Made by a program: the position numbers and the translations under genes. Shown here piece by piece: positions 8,731-17,679 of a stretch of 64,000 bases of DNA (the first letter of the stretch is position 1; every line of letters begins with the position of its first letter). Source of the DNA: JBJXGV01 sp046160485 (GTDB lineage: Bacteria; Orphanbacterota; Orphanbacteria; JBJXGV01); contig JBJXGV010000009.1 of NCBI GenBank assembly GCA_046160485.1, positions 111,772 through 175,771 on the forward strand. Direction: 5' to 3'. The notes beneath the pieces are model-generated. The model searched no databases. It saw only the letters and a list, made by a program, of their open reading frames with translations, and was not told the DNA's origin.

Positions 8731-9426
8731 ATGCGATCGTCACCACTCGGGCTGCCACTCGCAACGTTACTCGCGCTCTTCGCCGCCGCACCCGCGTACT
8801 CGACGGAGTATCTGCCGCTCGCTACTGGCAATCAGTGGAGCTACGCCAGCATCGAAGGATCGAGCGAGGTTCAAACCGTCGTCGGGACGGCTCCCGTCTG
8901 GGGCGTTTCGACGTCCGTGATCGACCACACCGAAAGCACGTTCAACGAAGGTTTGGAGAACTACTGGACGACTGGAAGCGACGGCGATGTCTTCTTGTGG
9001 GGCTTCAATCGAACGCTCGATGGATTCGGATGGTTGTACGACCCTCCGATTCTGTACGTGGACGCGCCCCTCTTTGTCGGCAAGACCTGGTCGTCGGAAG
9101 TGGATGTCTATGAGCTGCCGGATACGACCTATTTTGCCACGTTCAATCTGCTCTTCACGGTACACGAAGACGTTCTGCTGTCGGTGCCTGCTGGCGCGTT
9201 TCAATCGTACGGCATCGGTTACGACGCCGGCGGCGGAGCCAGCATGTCGATACTCGGCACGCTGGGGCGCGCGCTGCGGGGCACAGGACCGAGCGTTTGG
9301 TTCAGCGACGGCACGGGCGAGGTGCAGTATTCCTCCGCAAGCGAACTGTTCCGCCTCGTCAGCGTGAACGTTCCCAACAGCACGAGCGCCACGTCGTGGG
9401 GCGCGATCAAGGGTTTGTACAGGTAG
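8731..9426 (+). CDS. Secreted protein of unknown function ending in SWGAIKGLYR
   Basis: A 231-residue exported protein. Residues 1-24 form a classical signal peptide, cleaved near AYS-TEY; a GGAG lies upstream of ATG 8731. The mature part is beta-rich and aromatic with no family I recognise. Residues TEYLPLATGNQWSYAS resemble domains found in other exported lipoprotein-like proteins. It ends TSWGAIKGLYR, a C-terminus shared with three otherwise unrelated exported proteins in this window (27916, 46431, 47200 ends), so this tail is probably a sorting or anchoring signal. The gene lies 111 bp after the recombinase and 14 bp before the convergent stop of the HTH protein. Confidence 0.85.
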   Translation: MRSSPLGLPLATLLALFAAAPAYSTEYLPLATGNQWSYASIEGSSEVQTVVGTAPVWGVSTSVIDHTESTFNEGLENYWTTGSDGDVFLWGFNRTLDGFGWLYDPPILYVDAPLFVGKTWSSEVDVYELPDTTYFATFNLLFTVHEDVLLSVPAGAFQSYGIGYDAGGGASMSILGTLGRALRGTGPSVWFSDGTGEVQYSSASELFRLVSVNVPNSTSATSWGAIKGLYR

Positions 9427-9440
9427 CGCGGCGCCCCCGC

Positions 9441-9767
9441 CTACCCGACCAGCCGCACGATCTCCTCGCGAACGATCTGGGCGACGAGCGGCCGCAGAGT
9501 CTCGCCGAACGAGCCGGTGGAACGCGCGGGTGATGGCTTCGCAGCGACGCGCTTGGCCGCGGGCCTCGCGGCCGGCCTCGCACTCTTCGCCTTACTCCGA
9601 TTCTTCTTCCACCCGTAGATCGTCCAGAAGGATATTCCATACTTCTTCGCCGCGGCCTTCGCCGTGAGGTTGTTCGCCTTCATGTCGGCGAGGATCTTCG
9701 CGCGGTCGGCCTTCGTGGTCTGCTTGGGGGCCGGCTTCGCGGGCTTCTGTGCCTTCTTCTTCGCCAT
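9441..9767 (-). CDS. Small basic HTH protein with histone-like Lys/Ala/Pro linkers
   Basis: A 108-residue protein; ATG 9767 has GGAGAG 6 nt upstream. Order: Lys/Ala/Pro-rich N-terminus, a helix-turn-helix (LTAKAAAKKYGISFWTIYGWKK, about 30-55), an Ala/Arg/Lys-rich linker reminiscent of histone H1, then an amphipathic helix LRPLVAQIVREEIVRLVG at the C-terminus, perhaps for oligomerisation. It should bind DNA; target unknown. The longer frame to 10124 is not supported. The C-terminal helix recurs as orphan fragments at 33840, 40497, 55433 and, weakly, 59384, so this is the only intact member here of a repeated module. The HTH resembles transposase- or resolvase-type HTHs. Confidence 0.75.
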   Translation of the reverse strand: MAKKKAQKPAKPAPKQTTKADRAKILADMKANNLTAKAAAKKYGISFWTIYGWKKNRSKAKSARPAARPAAKRVAAKPSPARSTGSFGETLRPLVAQIVREEIVRLVG

Positions 9768-10358
9768 GCTGTCTCTCCTATGTGGTCGGTTCATCAGCGC
9801 GTAAACGAAATCGCAATCGGGGGATAGTAGCCGGGCCGCGATCCCGTCGCAATGGCTTCTCCTCCACCCGGACCAATCGGTCGAGGAGAACGACGAGGTG
9901 CCGAGGAGTAGGCGGGGCGGGAGTGAGGAAAGGTCGAGCGAGAGCATGATGATGGGGGAGCGTAGCACGGTCGGCGACCTCGTGACTGTGCGGATCAGCG
10001 AACTGGCAGTGCCACGTCCGCGCCCGCGAATCAAGTGGCCAGCGTTCTGCCGGGATATCCGAAGTGCTTCGGCCGTTCCGAGCGAAATCGCGACGAGAAC
10101 GTACAAGACAGCGATCGGACCCACAAGGCATGTGGCAGAATGGATTGGGGCTAGGTCATCCCCGTCCCATCGGGTTGCAGCGGAATGAGATCGCCGTTAT
10201 CACGCTTCAGCGGCGTTGGACGTGCTCACGTGGCCGAGTCTCCGAGCAAGAGCGGAGCAGTTTTGCCGCGCGGACGGAAGTTTTGGTTGACAGCCGCCGC
10301 ATCGCCGACCATGCTCCAGTATCTGCCACTGGGAGCGTAACCGTGGAGGGGATTGGAA
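9768..10358 (+). other. Spacer with no gene recognised
   Basis: About 590 bases between the HTH gene and the next exported protein. Several frames stay open but have no ribosome sites or coherent composition. It should contain the promoter of the HTH gene on the minus strand and of the 10359 operon on the plus strand; no clear boxes were found. Confidence 0.4.
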
Positions 10359-11249
10359 GTGATCGAGTCGCGATCCCGCAGTGGATTGAGGGTGATCTTC
10401 AGAGTAATTGCCGCGCTCATTCCGATGTGTCCAAGCGAGTTCTCGCACGCTGATGGTACGTCACCTCCGCGGTTCCCGCACGCCGTCGCTCTTGACGCCA
10501 ACGAATCGTTCTTCCTCTATGGCCGACAGCTTGTGGACGAGCTGGTCTTCTCGTTTGCGCAAGGCGTCATCAGTGTCAACGGAGTCCCGATTGACGGTGC
10601 GCCGGAACCACTTCCTGATTCGTTGCTGCAGATACGCGCGGAGAAGCTCCGCGCGTTGTATGCAGGCAACGCGCTATTTGATTCGTGCTCCAACTCAGGA
10701 CGCGCGCCGCGCGACTGTGCCGAGCTGTTTGAAGTAAGGTTCTCGGAAATGACCGCGGAGATGGGTCGCACATGGCGTGCACTTCGGGATGACTACTTTG
10801 CGCGCGGCGACAGTCTCTCGATTGACACCAGCCTTGTGATTTGGGATCTAATCTCGGATTCGACGCTGACAATGCTAGATTCAATGCTGGTGGGTAATCT
10901 TGATGCTGCGCGTCGCGCAACGTCCGTTGCGCCCTCCGGCGTCGTCGTGTTCACGACTCTTGGGGGAAGGCTCTTGCCGACGGGAGCGGAATTGGCACGA
11001 GAGCGGGGCGATTCGCAACCAGCAGCCCTCACGGAGGACTCCGCGTTCGCGATTGTACGACGGTACGTCAAGGTTTTCGATTATCCAGGCCCCTCGCTTG
11101 TGGTGGTTACGCGAGCTGGCGGCCGAATTGTTACCGGCGAGCGTGCGACACGGCTCAAAACCGAAATCGAACTGATCAAGGCAGACCCTCGATATCGCCC
11201 GTCCATTCTCAGTGAGGCCCAGGCGCGAGAGTTCCGGAATGCAGACTAA
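10359..11249 (+). CDS. Hypothetical exported protein
   Basis: A 296-residue product. GTG 10359 has GGAGGGG 7 nt upstream; TTG 10353 is possible but too close to that site. An N-terminal hydrophobic stretch (LRVIFRVIAALIP) followed by Ser/His suggests a signal peptide. The body is a mixed alpha/beta protein (PDSLLQIRAEKLRALYAG, TAEMGRTWRALRDDYFARG), with one Cys pair at about 105-115. A SurA/PpiC-type chaperone-like helix pattern is conceivable, but I see no parvulin motif. It overlaps the next gene by 11 bases, so the two are probably co-expressed and may act together. Composition is less GC-rich than the surroundings. Confidence 0.75.
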   Translation: MIESRSRSGLRVIFRVIAALIPMCPSEFSHADGTSPPRFPHAVALDANESFFLYGRQLVDELVFSFAQGVISVNGVPIDGAPEPLPDSLLQIRAEKLRALYAGNALFDSCSNSGRAPRDCAELFEVRFSEMTAEMGRTWRALRDDYFARGDSLSIDTSLVIWDLISDSTLTMLDSMLVGNLDAARRATSVAPSGVVVFTTLGGRLLPTGAELARERGDSQPAALTEDSAFAIVRRYVKVFDYPGPSLVVVTRAGGRIVTGERATRLKTEIELIKADPRYRPSILSEAQAREFRNAD

Positions 11250-13944
11250 TTTTCGGCGTCGCGCCGTTCTGAGCCTGCTCCTCGCCTTGCTGTTCATCAC
11301 GCGCGCGCGCGACGGTGTCGCCGTTGTTTGTCCGGCGGAAGCAAACCGGGACGCGATCGCGTTCTTCTACCGAAGCAACCCAACGGATACATACTGCGAC
11401 GCGGTCGTTGAAAGTACTGTCGTTGAGGTTCTGCGCGGACGTGGCTATGAGCTTGATGACCTGTTCGAAGACGCTGCCCCGGACCCCGACAACGGGATTC
11501 CACCGGTCATCACTCTGTCGCACCTCAGAACTGCGATTAACGGAATGGGTGTGGCCTACCTTTCGACGCACGGATTTGGTTCACATCCCGAAATTGTGTA
11601 CGGAAACGACACAATTCCCGCCTCGCCTGGGGGTGACCCGGGCGTCGAAACATACAAGAACTTCTCAGACGCGCAGCTCGCCGCTATCAACTACATCGCG
11701 TCCCAAGGATATCGAGTCACGGATTTCATAATCGCCGAGGTCGACGCGAATACGAGCTTCATCTTTCTCAACCGTAACCCCGTCACTGATTATCTGAATA
11801 CTATGGCACAAAACTCATTGCTCTACTTCGAAAGCTCATGGAGCACGTTCATGGCGGGCAACTGGAATAGCGCTGCAGCGCTCATTGGATACGACTATTC
11901 TCCTACTTGGTCGTTGGGTTGTCCGGAAACGCAAGAGATCTGGCGTCGTCTTGCGTGCCTGACCGGTTCGTATCCAGATGTCGGGCATGCAGTCTCTGGG
12001 CTCACGGTGCAGACGGGCGCTAACTCCAACCTTGATGTTGCACTACGTTGCGACATCGGCTGTCGCAACGAGGCCACGTTCTATGTTAACCCTGCCGCAA
12101 CGACGGACTCCGCAAGTGGGGATGTACTCGTGAGCTTCCAGACGGACGGTGAATCCGGTTCTCTCAGTCACACTCTTCGTGGGTTTCCATCCTTCACAGC
12201 GTATCCGGATACAGCCGAGACGCTCGCCGTGCTCTCCGCCATGGGCGCTCCCAACATTGTTTGCGGCTACTCTGAAGTAGTAGAAGGAGGTTATGCGGTC
12301 TATGACATCGTTGAAGAGGGTGCCGACGGAAGCCGTACGGGATCTGGCGCTCTGATCGTCAACAAGGAGCCGGCGCTCGCGGTCAGTGATACTTGTGTTG
12401 CTCGCGAGCCCACAATCGACGAGGCTTCGGGGCAAGCGTACTGGTACCGCCATGGCGCTTTCAGCCTCTACGAGCCCGGAAAGCGCGACTGGGGAAAGCC
12501 GGGCACGCCTGCGGGAGCGCTAACGACGGAATGCACGGATTGCGCAGACTATCTCGTCTACGTGCACCATACGTCCACAGCGACGGCCGACACAATTCTG
12601 GCCATGGTCGTTGATTCTCTTGAAAGCCAAGGCCTCGACGCCGCCGGTCTTCGAGTGCCCTGGAACAACTTGAGCTGGGTGCGCGCGCCACTGTCTGCTC
12701 TTCGAGCGACGAACGCTGCGTGGAATGCAAGTGCGGGGGACAGCCTTCGCCTCTATCCGGTTGACCCTGGGCCAACACTACTTATTATCGGGGACGCGCA
12801 ACCGCCGCTAATGCCTCCCATCGCCTTTCCCAACAACGGGCAGTGTGGCGTCAACCTCTGCCACAGTTACCTACTAGCCGGCGATTTGAACAACGACTCC
12901 ATACCAGATTGTCCGGTTGAAGTGGTTCCGGCGAGCGATCTGGCAGAAGCGCATCGCGCGATCGTTGCAGCCGTCGATTTTAACCGGGGGTTCTTCATCG
13001 ACGATGATCGCAATGGTCTATTCATCGGCAACGATGGAGTGAACGGGTGGGAAGGGAGCCCTTGGGTCATGGATTATATCTCGGACACAGCTGTCCTTGC
13101 GCGCGTGCACGGCATTGAGTCCGATTTACTATATGTGACGTCTCCGTATGAGCCGACGGATAGCCTGTTTCGCGTTGATGTGCGTACGCGAATCAACGCG
13201 GGGGTCATAGAAGGATGGATGATCGGCGGCATCACGGGCTACCGATGGTGGCCAGGTTACTGCATTAGCTCTTTCCCTCCCATCGGCGTCGAAGCACTGA
13301 CGACAAAGCAACGAATGACTATCTGGGCGCCAGGGTGTCATATGGGTTATGTAGGCGCAGTCGGCACCATCGAGCCAATTGTCGAGCAGATTCAGTTTAA
13401 TGACATCAATAGAACTATGATGGCGGGCGGTGTGTTTCATTACGATAATGGGTACGAGATTAAGCATTTGCCCTGGGCGGAGATTCTTCGCGATGCCCGT
13501 TTCAGCGCGATGCCCGGCACATCGATTTCGAGAATTCACTATGACGCGGTTCAGGCCTGGTTCGACCAGTTTCCCGGAGACACATACGTCTTGAGTTCGG
13601 TCGCGTTCGGCCCGTATGTGATACCGCCCGATGTCGCGACTGGGTTGGAGCCACCGTCGCGATCGGAAAACGCTTCGGGTCTTACGGCGCTCGGCAATGT
13701 TGGGGAGAAGCCGACGTTTGTCTTCTCGCTCGCCAGCCAAGTGAGCGTGAGCCTGCGGGTCTTCGACGTCTCTGGGCGCGAGGTGACGATCGTACGCGAA
13801 GCCAGCTTGCCAGCCGGGAGGCATCAGTTCACCTGGTTTGGAAAGGACCGAACGGGACGGACGGTGGCGCCGGGAGTCTACTTCGGAGTGCTCATGACGA
13901 GCGAGGGGCGACGGGACGCCGCAAAGGTCGTGATCGTCCGGTAG
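11239..13944 (+). CDS. Large exported protein with FlgD-like C-terminal domain, possibly caspase-fold
   Basis: A 901-residue product; signal peptide in residues 1-25 (LSLLLALLFITRA). Residues about 95-120 contain GVAYLSTHGFG followed some 70 residues later by LLYFESSWSTF, and the second half has APGCHMGYVGAVG. These resemble the His-Gly and Cys loops of C25/caspase-like peptidases, but in the first half the Cys position is Ser, so activity is doubtful. The last ~75 residues are a FlgD-like domain (VSLRVFDVSGREV, then APGVYFGVL, end KVVIVR) used for export or anchoring in FCB-type bacteria. ATG 11239 overlaps the upstream gene. The family call for the main body is tentative; the exported and FlgD features are clear. 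Confidence 0.85.
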   Translation: MQTNFRRRAVLSLLLALLFITRARDGVAVVCPAEANRDAIAFFYRSNPTDTYCDAVVESTVVEVLRGRGYELDDLFEDAAPDPDNGIPPVITLSHLRTAINGMGVAYLSTHGFGSHPEIVYGNDTIPASPGGDPGVETYKNFSDAQLAAINYIASQGYRVTDFIIAEVDANTSFIFLNRNPVTDYLNTMAQNSLLYFESSWSTFMAGNWNSAAALIGYDYSPTWSLGCPETQEIWRRLACLTGSYPDVGHAVSGLTVQTGANSNLDVALRCDIGCRNEATFYVNPAATTDSASGDVLVSFQTDGESGSLSHTLRGFPSFTAYPDTAETLAVLSAMGAPNIVCGYSEVVEGGYAVYDIVEEGADGSRTGSGALIVNKEPALAVSDTCVAREPTIDEASGQAYWYRHGAFSLYEPGKRDWGKPGTPAGALTTECTDCADYLVYVHHTSTATADTILAMVVDSLESQGLDAAGLRVPWNNLSWVRAPLSALRATNAAWNASAGDSLRLYPVDPGPTLLIIGDAQPPLMPPIAFPNNGQCGVNLCHSYLLAGDLNNDSIPDCPVEVVPASDLAEAHRAIVAAVDFNRGFFIDDDRNGLFIGNDGVNGWEGSPWVMDYISDTAVLARVHGIESDLLYVTSPYEPTDSLFRVDVRTRINAGVIEGWMIGGITGYRWWPGYCISSFPPIGVEALTTKQRMTIWAPGCHMGYVGAVGTIEPIVEQIQFNDINRTMMAGGVFHYDNGYEIKHLPWAEILRDARFSAMPGTSISRIHYDAVQAWFDQFPGDTYVLSSVAFGPYVIPPDVATGLEPPSRSENASGLTALGNVGEKPTFVFSLASQVSVSLRVFDVSGREVTIVREASLPAGRHQFTWFGKDRTGRTVAPGVYFGVLMTSEGRRDAAKVVIVR

Positions 13945-14700
13945 CAATAATCTGCTCTCCGCGGGCGCGGAGGAGCGGAGTGTGTGGACGGTCCGCGCGT
14001 ATCTACACGCGCGCCATGGCGTTATCGATCCTCAATGTCTCGCTGTTTCGATTGCCCAAATCGCCCATTTTTCACGTCAACAATCCCAACGACTTACGCG
14101 GTTCGATTTCGCAAATACCGGGGAGCCAGTCTTGCCTCGCAAGCGCATTAACCCCAATCAGTTACGCGATCTGTCCTCAAAAGTAGGCAGCGGACTATCT
14201 GTGTAAGGCGTTGCAGGAGCGCGATATAGGTTTTTGGGCTTCTCGCTGGGTTAACCCGCCTTCGAACTGGTTTGCCGCGGGAATCCGGAGCGTCCAGGTC
14301 GGATTGGGCGGGGAGATGAGAGGATAAGTCTCGGTAGCTCGGTCGGGTCATGTCCAGCGCACCCAGTCGGGGCCCAGTGATCGTGAAGCGCAACGGCTCG
14401 GACCGATAGTTCACCACGCTGCGGGCGCGCTCAAGAGGCTCGATCGAATGTGACTTTTTGCCGACGAGTCTCCGCGATCGCTCTTTCGATTGACTAGACT
14501 TGCTGCTATTCCCTACGCTGAGCCTCGCTCGTCGATCCGTTGTCTATCTGCGCGTTCTGGCGAGATCGTTAACGACGCGGGTGGCCCCGCCCCAACTGAC
14601 ACCTTGCCTCGGGGGCGCCCGATCGGCTCACGCACAAACCGACACGCAAAAAGAATCCTAACCCCTATGGCACGCCATCCGTTTGGGAGAGGGCAAATCC
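13945..14700 (+). other. Spacer with a terminator-like hairpin and a dispersed repeat
   Basis: Right after the stop, CTCCGCGGGCGCGGAG near 13955 can form a hairpin and may end transcription. GCGCGT and ACGCGC form an inverted repeat around 13998-14015. Positions 14066-14140 match a second locus at 43108-43186. No convincing gene is present in the rest. Confidence 0.45.
14066..14140 (+). repeat. Dispersed bipartite repeat, copy 1
   Basis: CCCAACGACTTACG, a 22-23 nt variable spacer, then GGGGAGCCAGT and a CCTCG-containing end; the same layout occurs at 43108-43186. Two conserved blocks at fixed spacing suggest a binding site or the end of a mobile element. No gene is associated. Confidence 0.5.
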
Positions 14701-17613
14701 ATGATCACACGCCGATACGCCGTCGCTCATCTTCTCATCTGCACCGCAGCGCTGCTCCAGCTTCCACGGGATGTGGCGCTAGCTGGCAGCGCCTCCTACC
14801 AACTTCGAATCGTCGCGAGCGATGGCCAACTTGGGATTTCGTCAGTGGACCCGGAGCTTTCGCTTAATGACCACGGAGATGTGGCGTTCATTGGCCGAGT
14901 CCCAGACCCCATTGACCCTCAGAACGCTACCGTCGATCACGTTCTCGCGTTCCGTCGTGACTTGGATGCTCTCGTCGATATTACACCCGGAATCAATGGA
15001 ACATTTCTTCCGACCATGTCCCCCGGCGGTTGCCAGCTAAGCAATGCCGATAGAGTGCTCGATCGTCGCCGGCGCGTGTTGCCCCCAAATCCGCCTGGCA
15101 CGGTCGAGACTTTGTTGGAGACCTGGAGTATCAACGCAACTGATAACCAGCAGATTCTCCAGCAGGCGACTCCAATCATTACCGAGTTTCAAGGCATCTA
15201 CCCGTACGCCAGCATCAACAACTCGGGCAGTGCGTACGTATTCCAGGTGCTGCAGGGCGGACAAGATAGACTTGCGCAAGTCACCCCAAACGGCAGCTGG
15301 GTGATCGGCCCGTTAACTCAACGCAACTATCCGATGATGGCCGACAACAACTTCTTTGTCTTCTATTCCTCCGCGAGCAACGCCGTACGCCTTTATGGCC
15401 CGACGGCGTTTGGGCCGACCGTAACGATCGCAAGTGTCGGAGCCAATTGGTCTAGTCTCGGAAGGAGGCCAGGCATCTCCGACGATGGCACAGTAGTCGC
15501 GTTCTATGGCGTTCTAACAGCCGCAGGAGCGACTGCGCTTCAAACCTTCCCTGGGGCTGGCATCTTTACAGGCGAGCTCAGCTATGCCGGGAGCCCGCCG
15601 GTAGTGCAACGGATTCGACGCGCTGCAGGCGCATTGTCGATACCGGCTGACCGGCGCGTAGCTGTTACAAGTCCCGTTATCGATGCCAATACCGGTGAAG
15701 TTGGTTATGTCGTGGTGTTTGAAGGCACGCCTGCTAATTCACCGAAGGGTGTGTTTTCCTGTCGCGTTGGATCCGGCGTCGTAGGGCCGCTGGCTATCGT
15801 CCAACTCGGTGACGTGCTCCCGGACGGCACAACCGTAAGCGACATCGCAGCGCCAAACGACGGAGTGGCGCGCGCACCCTTCGGAGACGACGGGTCGCCC
15901 CGTACTCAATCTCCGGGCGATCACCGAGGGGCGTTCTGGGTGATGACGGCGTCGGGAGAGCGCGTCGTGCGGGCGACTCACTTCGAGATCGACTCTGATG
16001 GCGATGGCCTGTTTGATCATTGGGAGACGGATGGCGTGGCCTACTCGGGGCCGTCCGGGATGCTCCGCAACTACGCGTTGATTGGGGCAAATCCACTTCG
16101 CAAGGATCTCTATCTTGAAGTCGACGCGATGACCGGCCTGGCCCCGCCGGCAGCATCACTGCTTAACGTTGTTACCGCTTTCAGTGGTGCTGGCAATCCG
16201 CAATTTCCAGTGGTAAACCCGGACAACTCACGAGGGATACAACTTCACATCGACAACGGCGCCTGTAGTCCGTGCCTTGATGATACGGATATTCCCGCCG
16301 CGAGCTGGGCCAATCCGTTCAGCGGCTTCCGGTTCGTCAAGGATCAAGGTTGTGGAGGACTTGGATGCTTCGGAACAGACGCGGAACGCGCGATAGGCGC
16401 GGACTGGCCTGCGTTGCGAACTGCAAAGAGCCAGGTTTACAGGTACTGCCTATTCGCTGACCGGTCTACGTCCCCCACCTTCAACCCATTTGGGTATGGA
16501 GAGTTCGAAGGTAACGATATCGTGATCTATTCTGGAGCGCTCGTAATGAATTTGCCAAACCCGACGGTCGATGAATACGCGGGCACGTTCATGCACGAAC
16601 TCGGACACACGCTTGGCCGAGATCACGGCGGCGGCCAAGGCGGCGGACCCTCCGACCCTTGGCGCTTTGCGACGAAGCCTAATTACTTCAGCGTGATGAG
16701 TTACTCGTGGACTCGGCCAATGCGAGTGCCGAGTTCGGGGCCAGCTTTGCAAATCGCAATACTGACGCAGATACGAGACAGTTGGCAACTTGGATACTCT
16801 GGTAGTCATCCAATGGACCCTATGCTTACTCTAAATGAGGCCAATCTAAACGAGAGCGCCGGGATAGGCGGGGATCCTTCCAAGACAACATTTGTTGGGC
16901 CATCGAGCCCTTCGATGTGTCCGCAACCTGTGAAGATGGGCGGAGCGGTCAACTGGAATCGGCAAGGTAGCGACATGGAGACAGGCATCGCTGCCGACAT
17001 CGATCATCAGGGCGGATGCACTTCGCCTGATCCGCAGGGGGGGGCGTCCCCGGGCGAAATTCTGATAGGGCAGAATGACTGGCTTGCGATCAAGTACCTG
17101 CCTCGCGGTTCGAGTCTTTGGCTTGGCTCAAGTTCTGACACGCTTTCTTCGTGTGGGCTTACACACGAAGTGTTTGCGGCGCTTGATTCCATGGTTGCAT
17201 CCCTCGATTGCAATGGGAACGGCCAGCGTGACCAGGAAGAAGTAGCCGGTGGCACTGCCTCCGATTTCAATGGCAATGGCATCCTGGACGAGTGTGAGTC
17301 GCCAACGGGGATAGGGTCAAGCGTTGATGGCGCTAAAGGCATGTATCTGTCTGCGAGCCCACAGCCAGCGAGCAATTTCATTCAAATAGAATTTAGGATA
17401 CCCGCTCCAGGGGAAGCGCGACTTAGCGTTTACGATGTCTCCGGGCGGCAGATACGAACGGTTCGGTCTGGTGCTATAGGTGTCGGCATACAAATGGCCG
17501 CCTGGGACCTTCTCGACGCGTCTGGTGACAAAGTCGCTTCCGGCACCTACTTCCTTCGCCTCACCTCGTCTCACGGGGATCAGGTGACGGAGAGGGTGAC
17601 GGTTTTGAGGTAG
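14701..17613 (+). CDS. Secreted metzincin-type zinc metalloprotease with FlgD-like C-terminus
   Basis: A 970-residue product; ATG 14701 has GGGAGAGGG upstream and a signal peptide ends near ALAGS. The N-terminal ~400 residues are beta-rich and propeller-like (SVDPELSLNDHGDVAFIG). EIDSDGDGLFDHWETDG is a calcium-binding thrombospondin-3-like segment. The catalytic domain carries HELGHTLGRDH (H632, E633, H636, H642), the HExxHxxGxxH zinc site of metzincins, with a Met-turn at SVMSYSW (M666). DCNGNGQRDQEE and DFNGNGILDECE form a dockerin-like paired calcium-loop segment near 840-870. The end is FlgD-like (LSVYDVSGRQI, ASGTYFLRL, end RVTVLR). It should degrade extracellular protein; substrate unknown. 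Its 3' tail recurs as orphan copies at 45597 and 46437. Confidence 0.92.
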   Translation: MITRRYAVAHLLICTAALLQLPRDVALAGSASYQLRIVASDGQLGISSVDPELSLNDHGDVAFIGRVPDPIDPQNATVDHVLAFRRDLDALVDITPGINGTFLPTMSPGGCQLSNADRVLDRRRRVLPPNPPGTVETLLETWSINATDNQQILQQATPIITEFQGIYPYASINNSGSAYVFQVLQGGQDRLAQVTPNGSWVIGPLTQRNYPMMADNNFFVFYSSASNAVRLYGPTAFGPTVTIASVGANWSSLGRRPGISDDGTVVAFYGVLTAAGATALQTFPGAGIFTGELSYAGSPPVVQRIRRAAGALSIPADRRVAVTSPVIDANTGEVGYVVVFEGTPANSPKGVFSCRVGSGVVGPLAIVQLGDVLPDGTTVSDIAAPNDGVARAPFGDDGSPRTQSPGDHRGAFWVMTASGERVVRATHFEIDSDGDGLFDHWETDGVAYSGPSGMLRNYALIGANPLRKDLYLEVDAMTGLAPPAASLLNVVTAFSGAGNPQFPVVNPDNSRGIQLHIDNGACSPCLDDTDIPAASWANPFSGFRFVKDQGCGGLGCFGTDAERAIGADWPALRTAKSQVYRYCLFADRSTSPTFNPFGYGEFEGNDIVIYSGALVMNLPNPTVDEYAGTFMHELGHTLGRDHGGGQGGGPSDPWRFATKPNYFSVMSYSWTRPMRVPSSGPALQIAILTQIRDSWQLGYSGSHPMDPMLTLNEANLNESAGIGGDPSKTTFVGPSSPSMCPQPVKMGGAVNWNRQGSDMETGIAADIDHQGGCTSPDPQGGASPGEILIGQNDWLAIKYLPRGSSLWLGSSSDTLSSCGLTHEVFAALDSMVASLDCNGNGQRDQEEVAGGTASDFNGNGILDECESPTGIGSSVDGAKGMYLSASPQPASNFIQIEFRIPAPGEARLSVYDVSGRQIRTVRSGAIGVGIQMAAWDLLDASGDKVASGTYFLRLTSSHGDQVTERVTVLR

Positions 17614-17679
17614 GGCGGTAGCCGAAGCTGCGTGCGGCGTGAGTGTGCTCGTCGACGTTCCGTCAAAAAAGGAGTGAAC

